Made by a program: the position numbers and the translations under genes
Source: Candidatus Gastranaerophilales bacterium
Lineage (GTDB): Bacteria; Cyanobacteriota; Vampirovibrionia; Gastranaerophilales; Gastranaerophilaceae
Reading direction: 5' to 3'
Assembly (NCBI GenBank): GCA_944324165.1
Contig: CALUVG010000009.1
Span: 1 to 64,000, forward strand
DNA: 64,000 nt
Shown: piece by piece, positions 15,890-24,834 of the stretch
How the letters are laid out: every line of letters starts with the position of its first letter
Numbering within the stretch: position 1 is the first letter of the stretch
The notes under the pieces: model-generated
The model's input: only the letters and a program-made list of their open reading frames with translations
What the model was told of the DNA's origin: nothing
Database searches by the model: none

Positions 15890-17051
15890 CAGAGAACGAA
15901 TTTCACGTTACGATGAACGTCCTATACAAAGTGTAATTGTGTCATCTCCTGACAAAACTTTATTAATAGTAGTTGCTTTTCTTATTGTAATGGGATTTAT
16001 GGCTATATTTTCAGCCACTGCTCCCAAATGTCTTGATGAAGGCGGTAACCCTGCCCAATTTCTGATAAAACAGGTAATATGTTTTGTTGTCGGATTTTTC
16101 GGATTAAAATTTTTTTCAAATTATGATTATAAAAAACTGGCTGACTGGAATGTTGTACTTATGCTGGGAATAATTATTTCACTTGTCCTTGTTGACTTTA
16201 CTCCGCTCGGCGTAACGGTTAACGGTGCAAAAAGATGGATTAATATTGCCGGTTTCCAATTACAGCCGTCAGAATTTGCTAAACCCGCAGTTGTTTTACT
16301 GCTTGCACATGCATTTAGAAAAGATGCAAAACTCTTCGATCAGGAAAAATGGGTATGGGCTTTTATACCAATAATTATAATGATGGGATTAATTTTTATT
16401 CAGCCTAACTTAAGTATGGTTATTCTGCTTTTAGCAACATCTGTTGTAATGTTTTTATGTGCAGGCGGCTCCATGAAATTATTTTTAAGCTGTGTTGGTG
16501 CCGGCATCACAGCAATTATAATTGCAGCAACAACAATTATTAAACCCTACCAGCTGCAACGTTTAAAAACTTGGACTAATCCGGAAATTGATCCGCTGGG
16601 AGCCGGATATAATATTATCCAATCTTTAATTGCTTTTGCATCAGGCGGATTTAGCGGCGTAGGCTATGGCGGCTCTATTCAAAAACTTTCTTACCTGCCG
16701 GAATGCCACACGGACTTTATTTTTGCAATTATAGCGGAAGAACTTGGCTTTTTAGGCTGTCTGCTTGTAATAGGGCTTTTCTTTACGTTAATTCACAGAG
16801 GTTTTTTAATTGCAGCCAGATGCCCTGATATGTACGGAAAAATTCTCGCTGTAGGATTAACATTTTCAATCGGATTTCAAGCTTTTATGAATATGAGTGT
16901 AGCAAGTTCTTTTCTGCCAACAACCGGTGTTCCGCTACCATTTATCAGTTATGGCGGCTCTTCACTCATTGTTTCTATGATTATGATAGGTATTCTTTTA
17001 AATATATCTAAAAAACGTATTATGAAAATAAGGAATAATCACGGTGTCTGA
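15864..17051 (+). CDS. ftsW: SEDS peptidoglycan polymerase FtsW
   Basis: Polytopic membrane glycosyltransferase that polymerises septal glycan from lipid II. The 395 residues have about ten membrane helices and the SEDS signatures PSEFAKPA, the loop with LKTWTNPEIDPLGAGYNIIQS, LPECHTDFIFAIIAEELG and the C-terminal PLPFISYGGSS. I choose ATG 15864 (MYYQRS), inside the end of murD; an upstream in-frame start at 15807 would give a long overlap. Placement between murD and murG supports FtsW rather than RodA. Confidence 0.93.
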   Translation: MYYQRSISSRERISRYDERPIQSVIVSSPDKTLLIVVAFLIVMGFMAIFSATAPKCLDEGGNPAQFLIKQVICFVVGFFGLKFFSNYDYKKLADWNVVLMLGIIISLVLVDFTPLGVTVNGAKRWINIAGFQLQPSEFAKPAVVLLLAHAFRKDAKLFDQEKWVWAFIPIIIMMGLIFIQPNLSMVILLLATSVVMFLCAGGSMKLFLSCVGAGITAIIIAATTIIKPYQLQRLKTWTNPEIDPLGAGYNIIQSLIAFASGGFSGVGYGGSIQKLSYLPECHTDFIFAIIAEELGFLGCLLVIGLFFTLIHRGFLIAARCPDMYGKILAVGLTFSIGFQAFMNMSVASSFLPTTGVPLPFISYGGSSLIVSMIMIGILLNISKKRIMKIRNNHGV

Positions 17052-18183
17052 TAATAAGAAATACACATATTTTATTACCGGAGGAGGAACAGGCGGTCAT
17101 ATTTATCCGGCTATTGCAGTTGCTGACGCTTTATTGCAAGATGAAAACACTAAAGATTTATACTATATAGGCAACCCTGATAATCTGGAATACAGAATTG
17201 TTACTCAAAAAAATATCAAATTTTTAGGCATTAATGTTCATGGTATGCCGCGTAGATTTGGATTCTCATTTGTTAAATGGGCTTTTCAATTGTGGGCAGC
17301 CTGGCTTAAATGCTGCTTTTATATATGGAAATACAAACCTGATGCTGTATTTGGAACTGGCGGTTATGTATCGGCTCCTATTCTAATGGCGTGTATGTCT
17401 TTTGTCAGAGGCAATAAAAAACGTTTTACCCCATATATGATGCACGATTGCGATGCTCAGCCAGGACTTGTAACAAGAGGTCTGGCACGATATGCAAAAA
17501 TTGTCTCACTTGCCTTTGACTGCGCTAAAAATTATATTAATAACAAAAATTGCCGGATTAATGGAAATCCTATACGTGCAGAGTTTAAAACACTTACCAA
17601 AGAAAATGCAAGAAAGGCTCTTGGACTTGAAAACAAACTGACCATTTGTATTATGGGCGGCTCTCAAGGCGCAATGTCAATTAATAATGCCGCTGTCTGC
17701 CTATTGAAAAAACTTTCACAAAATAACATTCAAGTCGTGTTTCAAACAGGCAAAAAGAATTTTGAACGTATTATAGAACAATTACTAAAACTCTATCCTG
17801 AATATGAACAAGATAAAAACATAATTATCCAACCATATTTTGATAATATGGTTGAAGTTTTAAAAGCAAGTGATATCGCTGTATCCCGTTCAGGTTCATT
17901 AAGCCTGTCAGAAATTGAAGCCGCCGGTATTGCTCCTATATTAGTTCCTTATCCTCATGCGGCAGCGGATCACCAACGTAAAAATGCAAAATTCCTTGTT
18001 GATCAGGGAGCAGCACTCTATATTGAAGATAACGAAATTAATGAAACAAATCTTTCTGACAAGATTTGTTCACTTGCAGAGTCTCCTCAAAAACTCGCAC
18101 AAATACAACAGGCTGCTCAGAAATTAGCAAAATATGATGCGACAGAAAAAATTGTTAATCAATTAAAATCCATAGCTCAGTAA
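17044..18183 (+). CDS. murG: Undecaprenyl-PP-MurNAc-pentapeptide GlcNAc transferase
   Basis: Peripheral membrane GT-B glycosyltransferase that makes lipid II from lipid I. The 379 residues show TGGGTGGHIYPAIAVA near the N-terminus, FGTGGYVSAPILMA, GNPIRAEF, IMGGSQGAMSIN and the C-domain SRSGSLSLSEIEAAGIAPILVPYPHAAADHQ. The start is GTG 17044, overlapping the ftsW stop by 8 nt. Last gene of the operon, followed by a strong terminator. Confidence 0.95.
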   Translation: MSDNKKYTYFITGGGTGGHIYPAIAVADALLQDENTKDLYYIGNPDNLEYRIVTQKNIKFLGINVHGMPRRFGFSFVKWAFQLWAAWLKCCFYIWKYKPDAVFGTGGYVSAPILMACMSFVRGNKKRFTPYMMHDCDAQPGLVTRGLARYAKIVSLAFDCAKNYINNKNCRINGNPIRAEFKTLTKENARKALGLENKLTICIMGGSQGAMSINNAAVCLLKKLSQNNIQVVFQTGKKNFERIIEQLLKLYPEYEQDKNIIIQPYFDNMVEVLKASDIAVSRSGSLSLSEIEAAGIAPILVPYPHAAADHQRKNAKFLVDQGAALYIEDNEINETNLSDKICSLAESPQKLAQIQQAAQKLAKYDATEKIVNQLKSIAQ

Positions 18184-18199
18184 AAACAGAATGCTTTAA

Positions 18200-18221
18200 A
18201 AGCCCCTTAAATAAGGGGCTT
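18200..18221. terminator. Terminator after murG
   Basis: AAGCCCCTTA, AA loop, TAAGGGGCTT, then a T-rich tract to about 18234; positioned to serve both murG and the convergent RHH gene. Confidence 0.9.
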
Positions 18222-18276
18222 CTATAATTTTTTTCCGCAATCTTTTTTCCATTAACAACCGCATATTAAACTATTC

Positions 18277-18465
18277 TTATTCCAACAAGGCTTCTAATAA
18301 ATCAGCATTACGTGCTGCTGTTGTGGATTCTCTTGCTTTCTGCTTGTAAATGTAAGTCCTAAGTGCCTCCCTGATCAATTCACTCCTTGAACGATTTTCG
18401 CCAACCGCAACCTGGTCAATTTTGTTCAAGAATTCTTCAGGCATTGAAATCAATACTCGCGCCAT
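18277..18465 (-). CDS. Ribbon-helix-helix (CopG/Arc-type) DNA-binding protein
   Basis: A 62-residue protein with the RHH pattern: beta strand RVLISMPEEFLNKID, helix, then SRSELIREALRTYI. The basic C-terminal tail is unlike the core. Such proteins are often antitoxins, but no toxin gene is adjacent (the next gene is pyrH, 243 bp away and divergent), so it may be a stand-alone regulator. AAGGAGA ribosome binding site before ATG 18463-18465. Confidence 0.75.
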   Translation of the reverse strand: MARVLISMPEEFLNKIDQVAVGENRSRSELIREALRTYIYKQKARESTTAARNADLLEALLE

Positions 18466-18707
18466 ATATTCTCCTTTTCTTTAGAAGTGATTTTCTCTTG
18501 TATATTTATAAAAACATTTAGATTTAAAAAAGTGCTAATTTTTATATAAAAATTATATAAAAATTATTAAAGCCTCACTGTGCAAGGCTTTTAGCTGTAT
18601 TGAAAAAGTTACAAAAATTAACAAACCTTTTAAAATAAAAATAAATCAATAACTTTTTGCTTTACTTTAAAATTTTTTTAATCTAAAATTAAATAAAGAG
18701 GTGTCCA

Positions 18708-19433
18708 ATGGAACTTAACAGTTTAAAATATAAACGGATTCTATTAAAAATAAGTGGAGAGGCATTGTTAGGAGATCAACAGTTTGGAATTGATCAACGT
18801 CCCGTTCAACAAATTGCAGAAGAAATAAAAGCTGCGCGTGAGGCAGGGGCAGAAATTGCTGTTGTAGTCGGCGGAGGCAATATTTTTAGAGGCATGAGAA
18901 ATAGTGCAAAATTAGGAATGGATCAGGCGTCCGGTGATTATGTAGGTATGCTTGCTACCGTAATGAATGCAATAGCTTTGCAAAGTGCTCTCAATCAAAT
19001 GAAAATTCCTTGCAGAGTCCAAAGCGCGATTACAATGAATCAAATCGCGGAACCATATATCCGCCACCGCGCTATCAGACATCTGGAAAAAGGCAGAGTT
19101 GTTATTTTCGCCGCCGGTACAGGCAATCCATTCTTTACAACTGATACTGCTGCGGCTCTAAGAGCTTCCGAAATAAATGCTGAAGCTATGCTTATGGCTA
19201 AAAATGGTGTGGATGGAGTGTATACAGATGATCCTAAAACAAATCCGAATGCTAAGAAATTAGATAAAATTACTTACGATGATATTATTAAAAACGGATT
19301 AAAGGTTATGGATACATCAGCCTGCGCTTTATGCAAACAAAATAATATACCAATAGTCGTTTTTGATTTTGATCGTAAAAATGGTATATGTGAAATACTT
19401 GACGGAAAAGAAATTGGAACTTATATTAATTAG
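18708..19433 (+). CDS. pyrH: UMP kinase
   Basis: Phosphorylates UMP to UDP with ATP; hexameric amino-acid-kinase-fold enzyme of pyrimidine metabolism. The 241 residues have KRILLKISGEALLG at the N-terminus, VVGGGNIFRG, DYVGMLATVMNAIALQ and FFTTDTAAALRA, all diagnostic of PyrH. AAAGAGGTG precedes ATG 18708. First gene of pyrH-frr-cdsA-rnc-rpe; the usual tsf partner is not upstream. Confidence 0.96.
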   Translation: MELNSLKYKRILLKISGEALLGDQQFGIDQRPVQQIAEEIKAAREAGAEIAVVVGGGNIFRGMRNSAKLGMDQASGDYVGMLATVMNAIALQSALNQMKIPCRVQSAITMNQIAEPYIRHRAIRHLEKGRVVIFAAGTGNPFFTTDTAAALRASEINAEAMLMAKNGVDGVYTDDPKTNPNAKKLDKITYDDIIKNGLKVMDTSACALCKQNNIPIVVFDFDRKNGICEILDGKEIGTYIN

Positions 19434-19462
19434 TTATATGAAAATATTGAAAGAGGTAAAAC

Positions 19463-20029
19463 ATGTCAGAAGCTTTAGATGAATTATTCTTATTTGGCGA
19501 AGAAAAAATGGAAAAAGCGGTTACACAGTTAAAAAAAGAATTTGGTTCAATCCGTTCAGGACGTGCCAATCCTATGATTTTAGATAAAGTTATGGTTGAT
19601 TATTACGGTGTGCCGACACAATTAAGACAAATGTCTCAGGTTACGGTTCAGGAAGGAACTACACTGGTTATTTCGCCATACGACAAATCTATTATTAAAG
19701 AAATTGAAAAGGCTATAATTAAAGCTGAAATAGGAATTACACCAAACAGTGACGGTATTTGCATACGTTTGACATTCCCGCCTTTAACTGAAGAACGCAG
19801 AAAAGAAATAGTTAAAGATGTTAAAAAACTCGGTGAAGAAGCAAAAGTTGCGGTAAGAAATATCAGACGAGATATGACTGATGACCTTAAAAAAATAGAA
19901 AAAGAAGAAAATATGCCTGAAGATTCTGTAAAAGATACTCAGGATAAAATACAGAAATTAACCGATAAGTATACTGGCATTATTGATGCTGCGGTTTCTG
20001 AAAAAGAAAAAGAGGTTATGACTGTATAA
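19463..20029 (+). CDS. frr: Ribosome recycling factor
   Basis: Splits post-termination ribosomes together with EF-G. The 188 residues show the L-shaped RRF pattern: an N-terminal helix with FGSIRSGRANP, the small domain (VDYYGVPTQLRQMSQV, ISPYDKS) and C-terminal helices with RKEIVKDVKKLGEEAKVAVRNIRRD. AAGAGGT precedes ATG 19463. Its stop overlaps the cdsA start by one base (TAATG). Confidence 0.96.
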   Translation: MSEALDELFLFGEEKMEKAVTQLKKEFGSIRSGRANPMILDKVMVDYYGVPTQLRQMSQVTVQEGTTLVISPYDKSIIKEIEKAIIKAEIGITPNSDGICIRLTFPPLTEERRKEIVKDVKKLGEEAKVAVRNIRRDMTDDLKKIEKEENMPEDSVKDTQDKIQKLTDKYTGIIDAAVSEKEKEVMTV

Positions 20030-20892
20030 TGATAAACTTAAATAAAAATGCGACAAGAATGTTGACCGGGCTGGTTATGGGGACTATAGCAATGGGTTGT
20101 ATTATATACGGTGGCATTGCCCTCCTCGCTCTTGTACTTTTTGTTGTATTTTGTGCCTCAAAAGAATATGTAAAAATTCTAGAACATAAAGGATTTTATC
20201 CTAGTTTAAAAATTATAATTGCCTCAGAAATACTTCTGGCAGCAATTGCATATTTTCACAAATTTAATCTTGTGACTATTGCATTAACTTTGTGTTCAAT
20301 GATGGCTTTTATGTGGGTGTTATTCAGAGGACGCCAGCCATATATTGCAAACGTAGCAACAACAATTTTAGGGTTTGTATATTGCGGCTGGTTTCCAATG
20401 CACCTTTTATTTTTAAGAGATCTCCATTCTGCACAGTTTAATGACGGTTTGGGATTTGTTGTAATGATGTTTGTTGCCATTCTTATGACAGATATAGGAT
20501 GTTATTATGCAGGCACATACCATGGGCGGCATAAGCTGGCTCCGGTAATAAGTCCGAATAAAACGATTGAAGGGTCAATCGGCGGGGCTATTGCGGCTGT
20601 AATAGGCGCATCTGTTATCGGCTGGTATCTGGGATTAGATTGGTATATTTATATAATTGCCGGTTTACTTTGCACTACCTTTGCTCAAATAGGCGATCTG
20701 TGTGAAAGTCTGATTAAACGCGATGCAGGAGTTAAAGATTCAGGCAATACTCTCCCGGGACACGGCGGATTTTTAGACAGAGCAGACAGTTTTGTCTTAA
20801 CTATTCCTGTTATGTACTACTTCTGCCGCTATTTTGTCTTTAATCATGAAATAATAAATAATGCTGCCGGCTTTATAAAAGGACTGTTCTAA
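20029..20892 (+). CDS. cdsA: Phosphatidate cytidylyltransferase
   Basis: Integral membrane enzyme that makes CDP-diacylglycerol from phosphatidate and CTP. The 287 residues contain many membrane helices and the C-terminal signature SPNKTIEGSIGG ... GDLCESLIKRDAGVKDSGNTLPGHGGFLDRADS (given in parts here). In the common order uppS-cdsA-dxr; here the flanking uppS and dxr are missing and rnc follows after one base. Confidence 0.94.
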   Translation: MINLNKNATRMLTGLVMGTIAMGCIIYGGIALLALVLFVVFCASKEYVKILEHKGFYPSLKIIIASEILLAAIAYFHKFNLVTIALTLCSMMAFMWVLFRGRQPYIANVATTILGFVYCGWFPMHLLFLRDLHSAQFNDGLGFVVMMFVAILMTDIGCYYAGTYHGRHKLAPVISPNKTIEGSIGGAIAAVIGASVIGWYLGLDWYIYIIAGLLCTTFAQIGDLCESLIKRDAGVKDSGNTLPGHGGFLDRADSFVLTIPVMYYFCRYFVFNHEIINNAAGFIKGLF

Positions 20893-20893
20893 T

Positions 20894-21580
20894 ATGAAAA
20901 CAGTTGAAGAAATATTCGGTATTAATGCCGACAATAAACAACTTATAAAGGCTGCGCTAACGCATCCTTCTTTTGCTATTGAGAACAACTTAACAATAAA
21001 TGAACATTATGAACGTCTGGAATTTTTAGGTGATGCTGTTTTAAAATTCACAATTTCAGACATTCTTTACCGTAAATACCCCGATTATGCGGAAGGTGAA
21101 CTATCCAAAATCCGTTCAGTTATCGTTTCTGACAGTATGCTTGCCAGAATAAGTTCGGATCTTGGACTTGCCGATTTGATAATTCTTGCCAAACACGAAG
21201 AAAAACAAGGTTGCAGAAAACTTGAATCTATCAGGGCATGTTCTTTTGAAGCTCTTTTGGGGGCTTATCATCTTGATGGCAAACTGCCGGAATTATTGAA
21301 GTTTATAGAAAAAACTTTCATTCCATACATACAAGATATAAATAATAACCCTGAAAAATATAATGCTAAAGCTGTTTTACAGGAATACACACAAAGCTTG
21401 ACAAAAGAACGTCCTGTGTACAAAACAGTGAGTACAGAGGGACCTGAACATAATAAAATTTTCAATATAGAAGTCGAATATCAGGGAAAAGTTGTCGGAC
21501 ACGGCAAAGGCAAAAACAAAAAAGAAGCAGAACAAATGGCTGCCTTAGAAGCCTGTCATAATCTTGGAGTCTTAAAATAA
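20894..21580 (+). CDS. rnc: Ribonuclease III
   Basis: Double-strand-specific endonuclease for rRNA and mRNA processing. The 228 residues have the nuclease signature YERLEFLGDAVL, the second acidic cluster in SFEALLGAYHLDG and a C-terminal dsRNA-binding domain ending GKGKNKKEAEQMAALEA. The catalytic Glu/Asp residues are present. Stop and the rpe start overlap (TAATG). Confidence 0.95.
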   Translation: MKTVEEIFGINADNKQLIKAALTHPSFAIENNLTINEHYERLEFLGDAVLKFTISDILYRKYPDYAEGELSKIRSVIVSDSMLARISSDLGLADLIILAKHEEKQGCRKLESIRACSFEALLGAYHLDGKLPELLKFIEKTFIPYIQDINNNPEKYNAKAVLQEYTQSLTKERPVYKTVSTEGPEHNKIFNIEVEYQGKVVGHGKGKNKKEAEQMAALEACHNLGVLK

Positions 21581-22218
21581 TGTCAATTATAATCTCACCA
21601 TCTATATTATCTGCAGATTTTGCCAATCTTGAACGGGATATTAAGCTTGTAGAAAAAGCCGGTGCAGACTGGCTGCATATAGATGTAATGGACGGGCATT
21701 TTGTTCCCAATATAACAATTGGCGTACCGGTTGTGAATTCTATCAGAAAAGTTACTGATATGCCTCTTGACGTACACTTAATGATAGAAAATCCTGAAAA
21801 ATATATAAAACAATTTGCGCAGGCAGGAGCTGACATAATTACTTTTCATTATGAGGCTGTTGATGATATTGAGCATATTGTAAATTTAATAAAATCATTG
21901 GGTGTTAAAGCCGGTATGTCAATAAAGCCTGCTACAGCAGCACAAGATATTTTACAGTATTTACCAATATTGGATTTACTGCTTGTAATGACAGTTGAAC
22001 CCGGATTTGGCGGACAAAAGTTTATGCAGGACTGTGCTGAAAAAATACCTCTAATAAAGGAAAAAGCACACAATAACCTAATCATTCAGGTTGACGGAGG
22101 AATTAATGCAGAAACAGCAAGAATTTGCACACAATATGGTGCAAATTCTCTGGTTGCCGGAAATTATATATACAAATCCGGTGATATCTCTTATGCTATT
22201 TCGTCTTTAAGAAATTAG
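21580..22218 (+). CDS. rpe: Ribulose-phosphate 3-epimerase
   Basis: TIM-barrel enzyme interconverting ribulose 5-phosphate and xylulose 5-phosphate in the pentose phosphate pathway. The 212 residues include SPSILSADFANLE, HIDVMDGHFVPNITIG, DVHLMIENPE, TVEPGFGGQKFM and QVDGGINAETA. Last gene of the pyrH operon; convergent with a hypothetical gene, the two overlapping by 4 nt. Confidence 0.95.
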   Translation: MSIIISPSILSADFANLERDIKLVEKAGADWLHIDVMDGHFVPNITIGVPVVNSIRKVTDMPLDVHLMIENPEKYIKQFAQAGADIITFHYEAVDDIEHIVNLIKSLGVKAGMSIKPATAAQDILQYLPILDLLLVMTVEPGFGGQKFMQDCAEKIPLIKEKAHNNLIIQVDGGINAETARICTQYGANSLVAGNYIYKSGDISYAISSLRN

Positions 22219-22724
22219 ATTTCTCCTCTTTTTAGTTTTCTTTTTCTAATTTCTTCAGAATCAGTATTAAGTCTTGAATCCGCAAGAGTTAACGCCTCAT
22301 CGGTGGTTTCTGTTTGTTGTGCTGTTGTTCTTGGCGGTGTAATATTTGGATTTTCTGATGCAAAAATATTATTATCAGGTTCTTCAGGCTGTATTTCCGC
22401 CGGTTTTGTTGTATCTTCAACCGCATCAGGAATTTCTGTTTCAACAGGTTTTTCCGCATTTTCATTTTCGGCTCTTACAGGTTCTTCTGTAGGTAGTCCT
22501 AATTTTTCTAAAGCATCAAGCCCTGTATCACCATCAACCTTATCGTATGTTACATTATCAGGAATTCTTGAAAAAGCAGCAACTTGTTGCGCCCATGCTA
22601 AAATCTCCGAAGGTACCTCTTCTCCCTTTCCCTCTTCGCGGATAATTTCCTGCGCTGTTAATTTTTTCCACCGGTTTAAATCAATACTTTGTGTACCTTG
22701 ATTTGTAACATTCATATCTGCCAT
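22215..22724 (-). CDS. Hypothetical acidic protein (169 aa)
   Basis: No recognised family. A folded-looking N-terminal part (LNRWKKLTAQEIIREEG, EILAWAQQVAAFSR) is followed by a long low-complexity stretch rich in Glu, Pro, Thr and Asn (about residues 75-150) and a short basic end (EEIRKRKLKRGEI). Likely cytosolic with a disordered tail. AAAGGAGAAAAG precedes ATG 22722-22724. The promoter region contains ATTGTAT/ATACAAT arms and, further up, a perfect 11-bp inverted repeat. Confidence 0.65.
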   Translation of the reverse strand: MADMNVTNQGTQSIDLNRWKKLTAQEIIREEGKGEEVPSEILAWAQQVAAFSRIPDNVTYDKVDGDTGLDALEKLGLPTEEPVRAENENAEKPVETEIPDAVEDTTKPAEIQPEEPDNNIFASENPNITPPRTTAQQTETTDEALTLADSRLNTDSEEIRKRKLKRGEI

Positions 22725-22818
22725 ACTTTTCTCCTTTTTAAATTGTATGTGACACTATATATACAATAAATTACGGCATATTTTACAGAATCTTTAATCA
22801 ATATTGTATATAATCCCT

Positions 22819-22851
22819 AAAAGCTTGAATTTATGCGCTTTTCAAGCTTTT
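22819..22851. other. Perfect 11-bp inverted repeat
   Basis: AAAAGCTTGAA, 11-nt loop, TTCAAGCTTTT in the divergent gap between 22724 and 23002. Could be a terminator-like hairpin or an operator; no gene end is adjacent, which favours a regulatory role. Confidence 0.6.
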
Positions 22852-23001
22852 ACAATTTGTAATAGTCACCCCATTTGTTAAGTATTGTTACAAAAATTGA
22901 ATAAATAATATCTAAAAAGTCAATATTTTTTATAGAAAATTTTTTATATAAGTACAAGAGCTGATTAAAAGAGAAATAAAGAAACGAGAGAGGTTTGAGT
23001 T

Positions 23002-23181
23002 ATGGCACAAATGCTGTTATTTTCTAATACCGTTACTGACGCATACAAAGATACTTCCGAAGCAATTAAAAATGTTAAATTAAATAATAACCTGGTTGTT
23101 AAAAAGACACTGGTTGAAATGATGAAACAATCATTCTTCCACGGAGCAAACAGATTCGGCAGCTATAATTTTATAGCTTAA
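23002..23181 (+). CDS. Small hypothetical protein (59 aa)
   Basis: ATG 23002 follows GAGAGG at a good distance. The product begins MAQMLLFSNTVTDAYKDTSE and continues with a lysine-rich helix and an aromatic end (SFFHGANRFGSYNFIA). No family recognised. It stands alone, followed by an octamer repeat array and a terminator. Confidence 0.6.
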   Translation: MAQMLLFSNTVTDAYKDTSEAIKNVKLNNNLVVKKTLVEMMKQSFFHGANRFGSYNFIA

Positions 23182-23193
23182 TCGTTGGAAAAT

Positions 23194-23244
23194 CATAGGA
23201 AAGTTAGGAATAAAAATATTTAGGAAATTTAGGAATTATAGGAT
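23194..23244. repeat. Degenerate 8-nt tandem repeat (TTAGGAAT-like)
   Basis: CATAGGAA, then TTAGGAAT, AAAAATAT, TTAGGAAA, TTAGGAAT and TATAGGAT, with one- or two-base slips between some units. Located between the 59-aa gene and its terminator. Confidence 0.65.
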
Positions 23245-23250
23245 AGGTAT

Positions 23251-23273
23251 AAGGCTGACAAAATGTCAGCCTT
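23251..23273 (+). terminator. Terminator of the 59-aa gene
   Basis: AAGGCTGACA, AAA loop, TGTCAGCCTT followed by TTT; also usable by the convergent gene at 23282. Confidence 0.88.
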
Positions 23274-23281
23274 TTTAATAT

Positions 23282-23467
23282 TTAAAAATTATTTAATGAA
23301 TCTTCAACCGCATCCCTGTTCATTTTATCAGCACTGTTAAATTTATTAATAGTTTTTTCTTTACTTAATATATTAATGGTATTAGCCTTAAATTGTTCTA
23401 AATCCACATTATTATAAGCCCATACACCCGCAAGAACAATAATTACAAGTAACAAAAATCTTATCAT
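23282..23467 (-). CDS. Small single-pass membrane or secreted protein (61 aa)
   Basis: Starts MIRFLLLVIIVLAGVWAYNN, a hydrophobic segment that would act as a membrane anchor or uncleaved signal, followed by a 40-residue polar part rich in Asn, Lys and Asp. AAAGGAG sits 7 nt before ATG 23465-23467. Downstream of the O-antigen-ligase-like gene in the same direction (41 nt gap). Function unknown. Confidence 0.6.
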   Translation of the reverse strand: MIRFLLLVIIVLAGVWAYNNVDLEQFKANTINILSKEKTINKFNSADKMNRDAVEDSLNNF

Positions 23468-23508
23468 TTTCAAGCTCCTTTCTTTATTACCGGATAATTA
23501 TAGCATTT

Positions 23509-24834
23509 TTAGCTAGTTTGTTCAACCGTTTTATTCAACTCAACTTTGGCTATAGCAACCATTGTCCAGAATATAAACTGTATTTGCGGTCGGAAAAACA
23601 CAGTGTCTACAAGTCCGTGAACAAGCATAGCACAAATAGATATAACAGCAGCAGATATAAAAATTACCCGTCCGGTATCTTTAGATTTTATGATGAATAA
23701 TATTGCATTTTTCAAAAGTGTTATCAGGAAACCTAAAAAAGCGACAAGTGCAAAAATACCGCTTTCTACTGCTATTTCGAGAAATATATTGTATGCACTT
23801 AAGGCATCAAACCCTGTTCGCATATACAATCCGTAAATTTCGCGAAAATTCTGGTTACCAATACCTATTCCCAGAAGCCAATTATCTTTAAACATTTCCC
23901 AGGATGAATGGTATACATTAAATCTGAAAGAATTTGAAGAGTCCTGGCGCATAGCAAAAATAGAAAGCACTCTGGCACGAAGAGATGTTACGCATAGTAT
24001 TGCTAAAGTCATAAAAGTAACACAGGCACCTATCACTGATAAATATATTTTTTTGTAATTGTGCCACAAATATTTAGCGGAAACGGCAAAAATACCGACG
24101 AGAATTACCATCATACCCAAATACGACCCGCGGCATCCCGTTAAAAATAAGGTAATACATGCCAGTACGCTCAAGCACAGCCATAAAAGCGAAGACTTGT
24201 AATGCTTATCAGAAAATTTATAAGCCGCCACAGCAAACAATGCAGGAACCCCTGCAACAAAATAACCTCCCAACAAATTAGGGTTTAACGGTTTCAATGT
24301 TCCGTAAACTCGTGTCATTACTTCTTCAGGGTTCAGTTTTGAAACATCCTGCCAGGTTGAAATTTCTGACACATGTGCAAAATTCTGTAATAGTCCGACG
24401 ACACTTTCAAAACTTACACAAATACCTATTGTGCCTAAAATATATGGTATATGTCTTTTATTATCTTTCAGATAATTTGCAATAGAAATATAAAAGCCCA
24501 AATAAGTAAATGTTTTCAAAAAGCCTTTGAAACTCAAATAAAATAATGTTGAGCCGAAAAGACTTATAACAACAATCAGAAAATAAGCCAAAAGCCAGAT
24601 ATCAAAGCTTTGAGCATCTAATTCAGCCCCTTTTCTTGTCAACAATTTAATAACTGTCAAAAATATTGTAATAAGTGCTAAAAATCCAATTACATCCGAA
24701 GATAAAAATGTCGATGTAATAAAAATTGCAATAATAGAGATGAAAATAAATTTGTCAATGTATTGCAAAAACAAACTATTTTCATATAAGTAATTCAATT
24801 TTTCCTGTGAAAATATAAGTAATTTATTAAACAT
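23509..24834 (-). CDS. O-antigen ligase/polymerase-like membrane protein (Wzy/WaaL type)
   Basis: A 441-residue polytopic protein with about 11-12 hydrophobic segments and, in the second half, an O-antigen-ligase-like region (LTGCRGSYLGMMVILV and WLLGIGIGNQNFREIYGLYM). This family transfers or polymerises surface polysaccharide at the outer face of the inner membrane. It overlaps the DUF4330 gene by 8 nt and lies in one operon with a heptose-7-phosphate kinase, so a role in lipopolysaccharide-like glycan assembly is reasonable. Exact reaction unresolved. Confidence 0.78.
   Translation of the reverse strand: MFNKLLIFSQEKLNYLYENSLFLQYIDKFIFISIIAIFITSTFLSSDVIGFLALITIFLTVIKLLTRKGAELDAQSFDIWLLAYFLIVVISLFGSTLFYLSFKGFLKTFTYLGFYISIANYLKDNKRHIPYILGTIGICVSFESVVGLLQNFAHVSEISTWQDVSKLNPEEVMTRVYGTLKPLNPNLLGGYFVAGVPALFAVAAYKFSDKHYKSSLLWLCLSVLACITLFLTGCRGSYLGMMVILVGIFAVSAKYLWHNYKKIYLSVIGACVTFMTLAILCVTSLRARVLSIFAMRQDSSNSFRFNVYHSSWEMFKDNWLLGIGIGNQNFREIYGLYMRTGFDALSAYNIFLEIAVESGIFALVAFLGFLITLLKNAILFIIKSKDTGRVIFISAAVISICAMLVHGLVDTVFFRPQIQFIFWTMVAIAKVELNKTVEQTS

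Noticed and set aside
18277-18465. Antitoxin of a toxin-antitoxin pair
   Set aside because: The RHH protein has no toxin-like neighbour within 200 bp on either side, so only the DNA-binding fold is claimed.
22303-22701. Plus-strand ORF of 132 codons
   Set aside because: Antisense to the acidic hypothetical gene 22215-22724, which has a good ribosome binding site; its Ser/Val-rich composition mirrors the Glu/Thr codons opposite.
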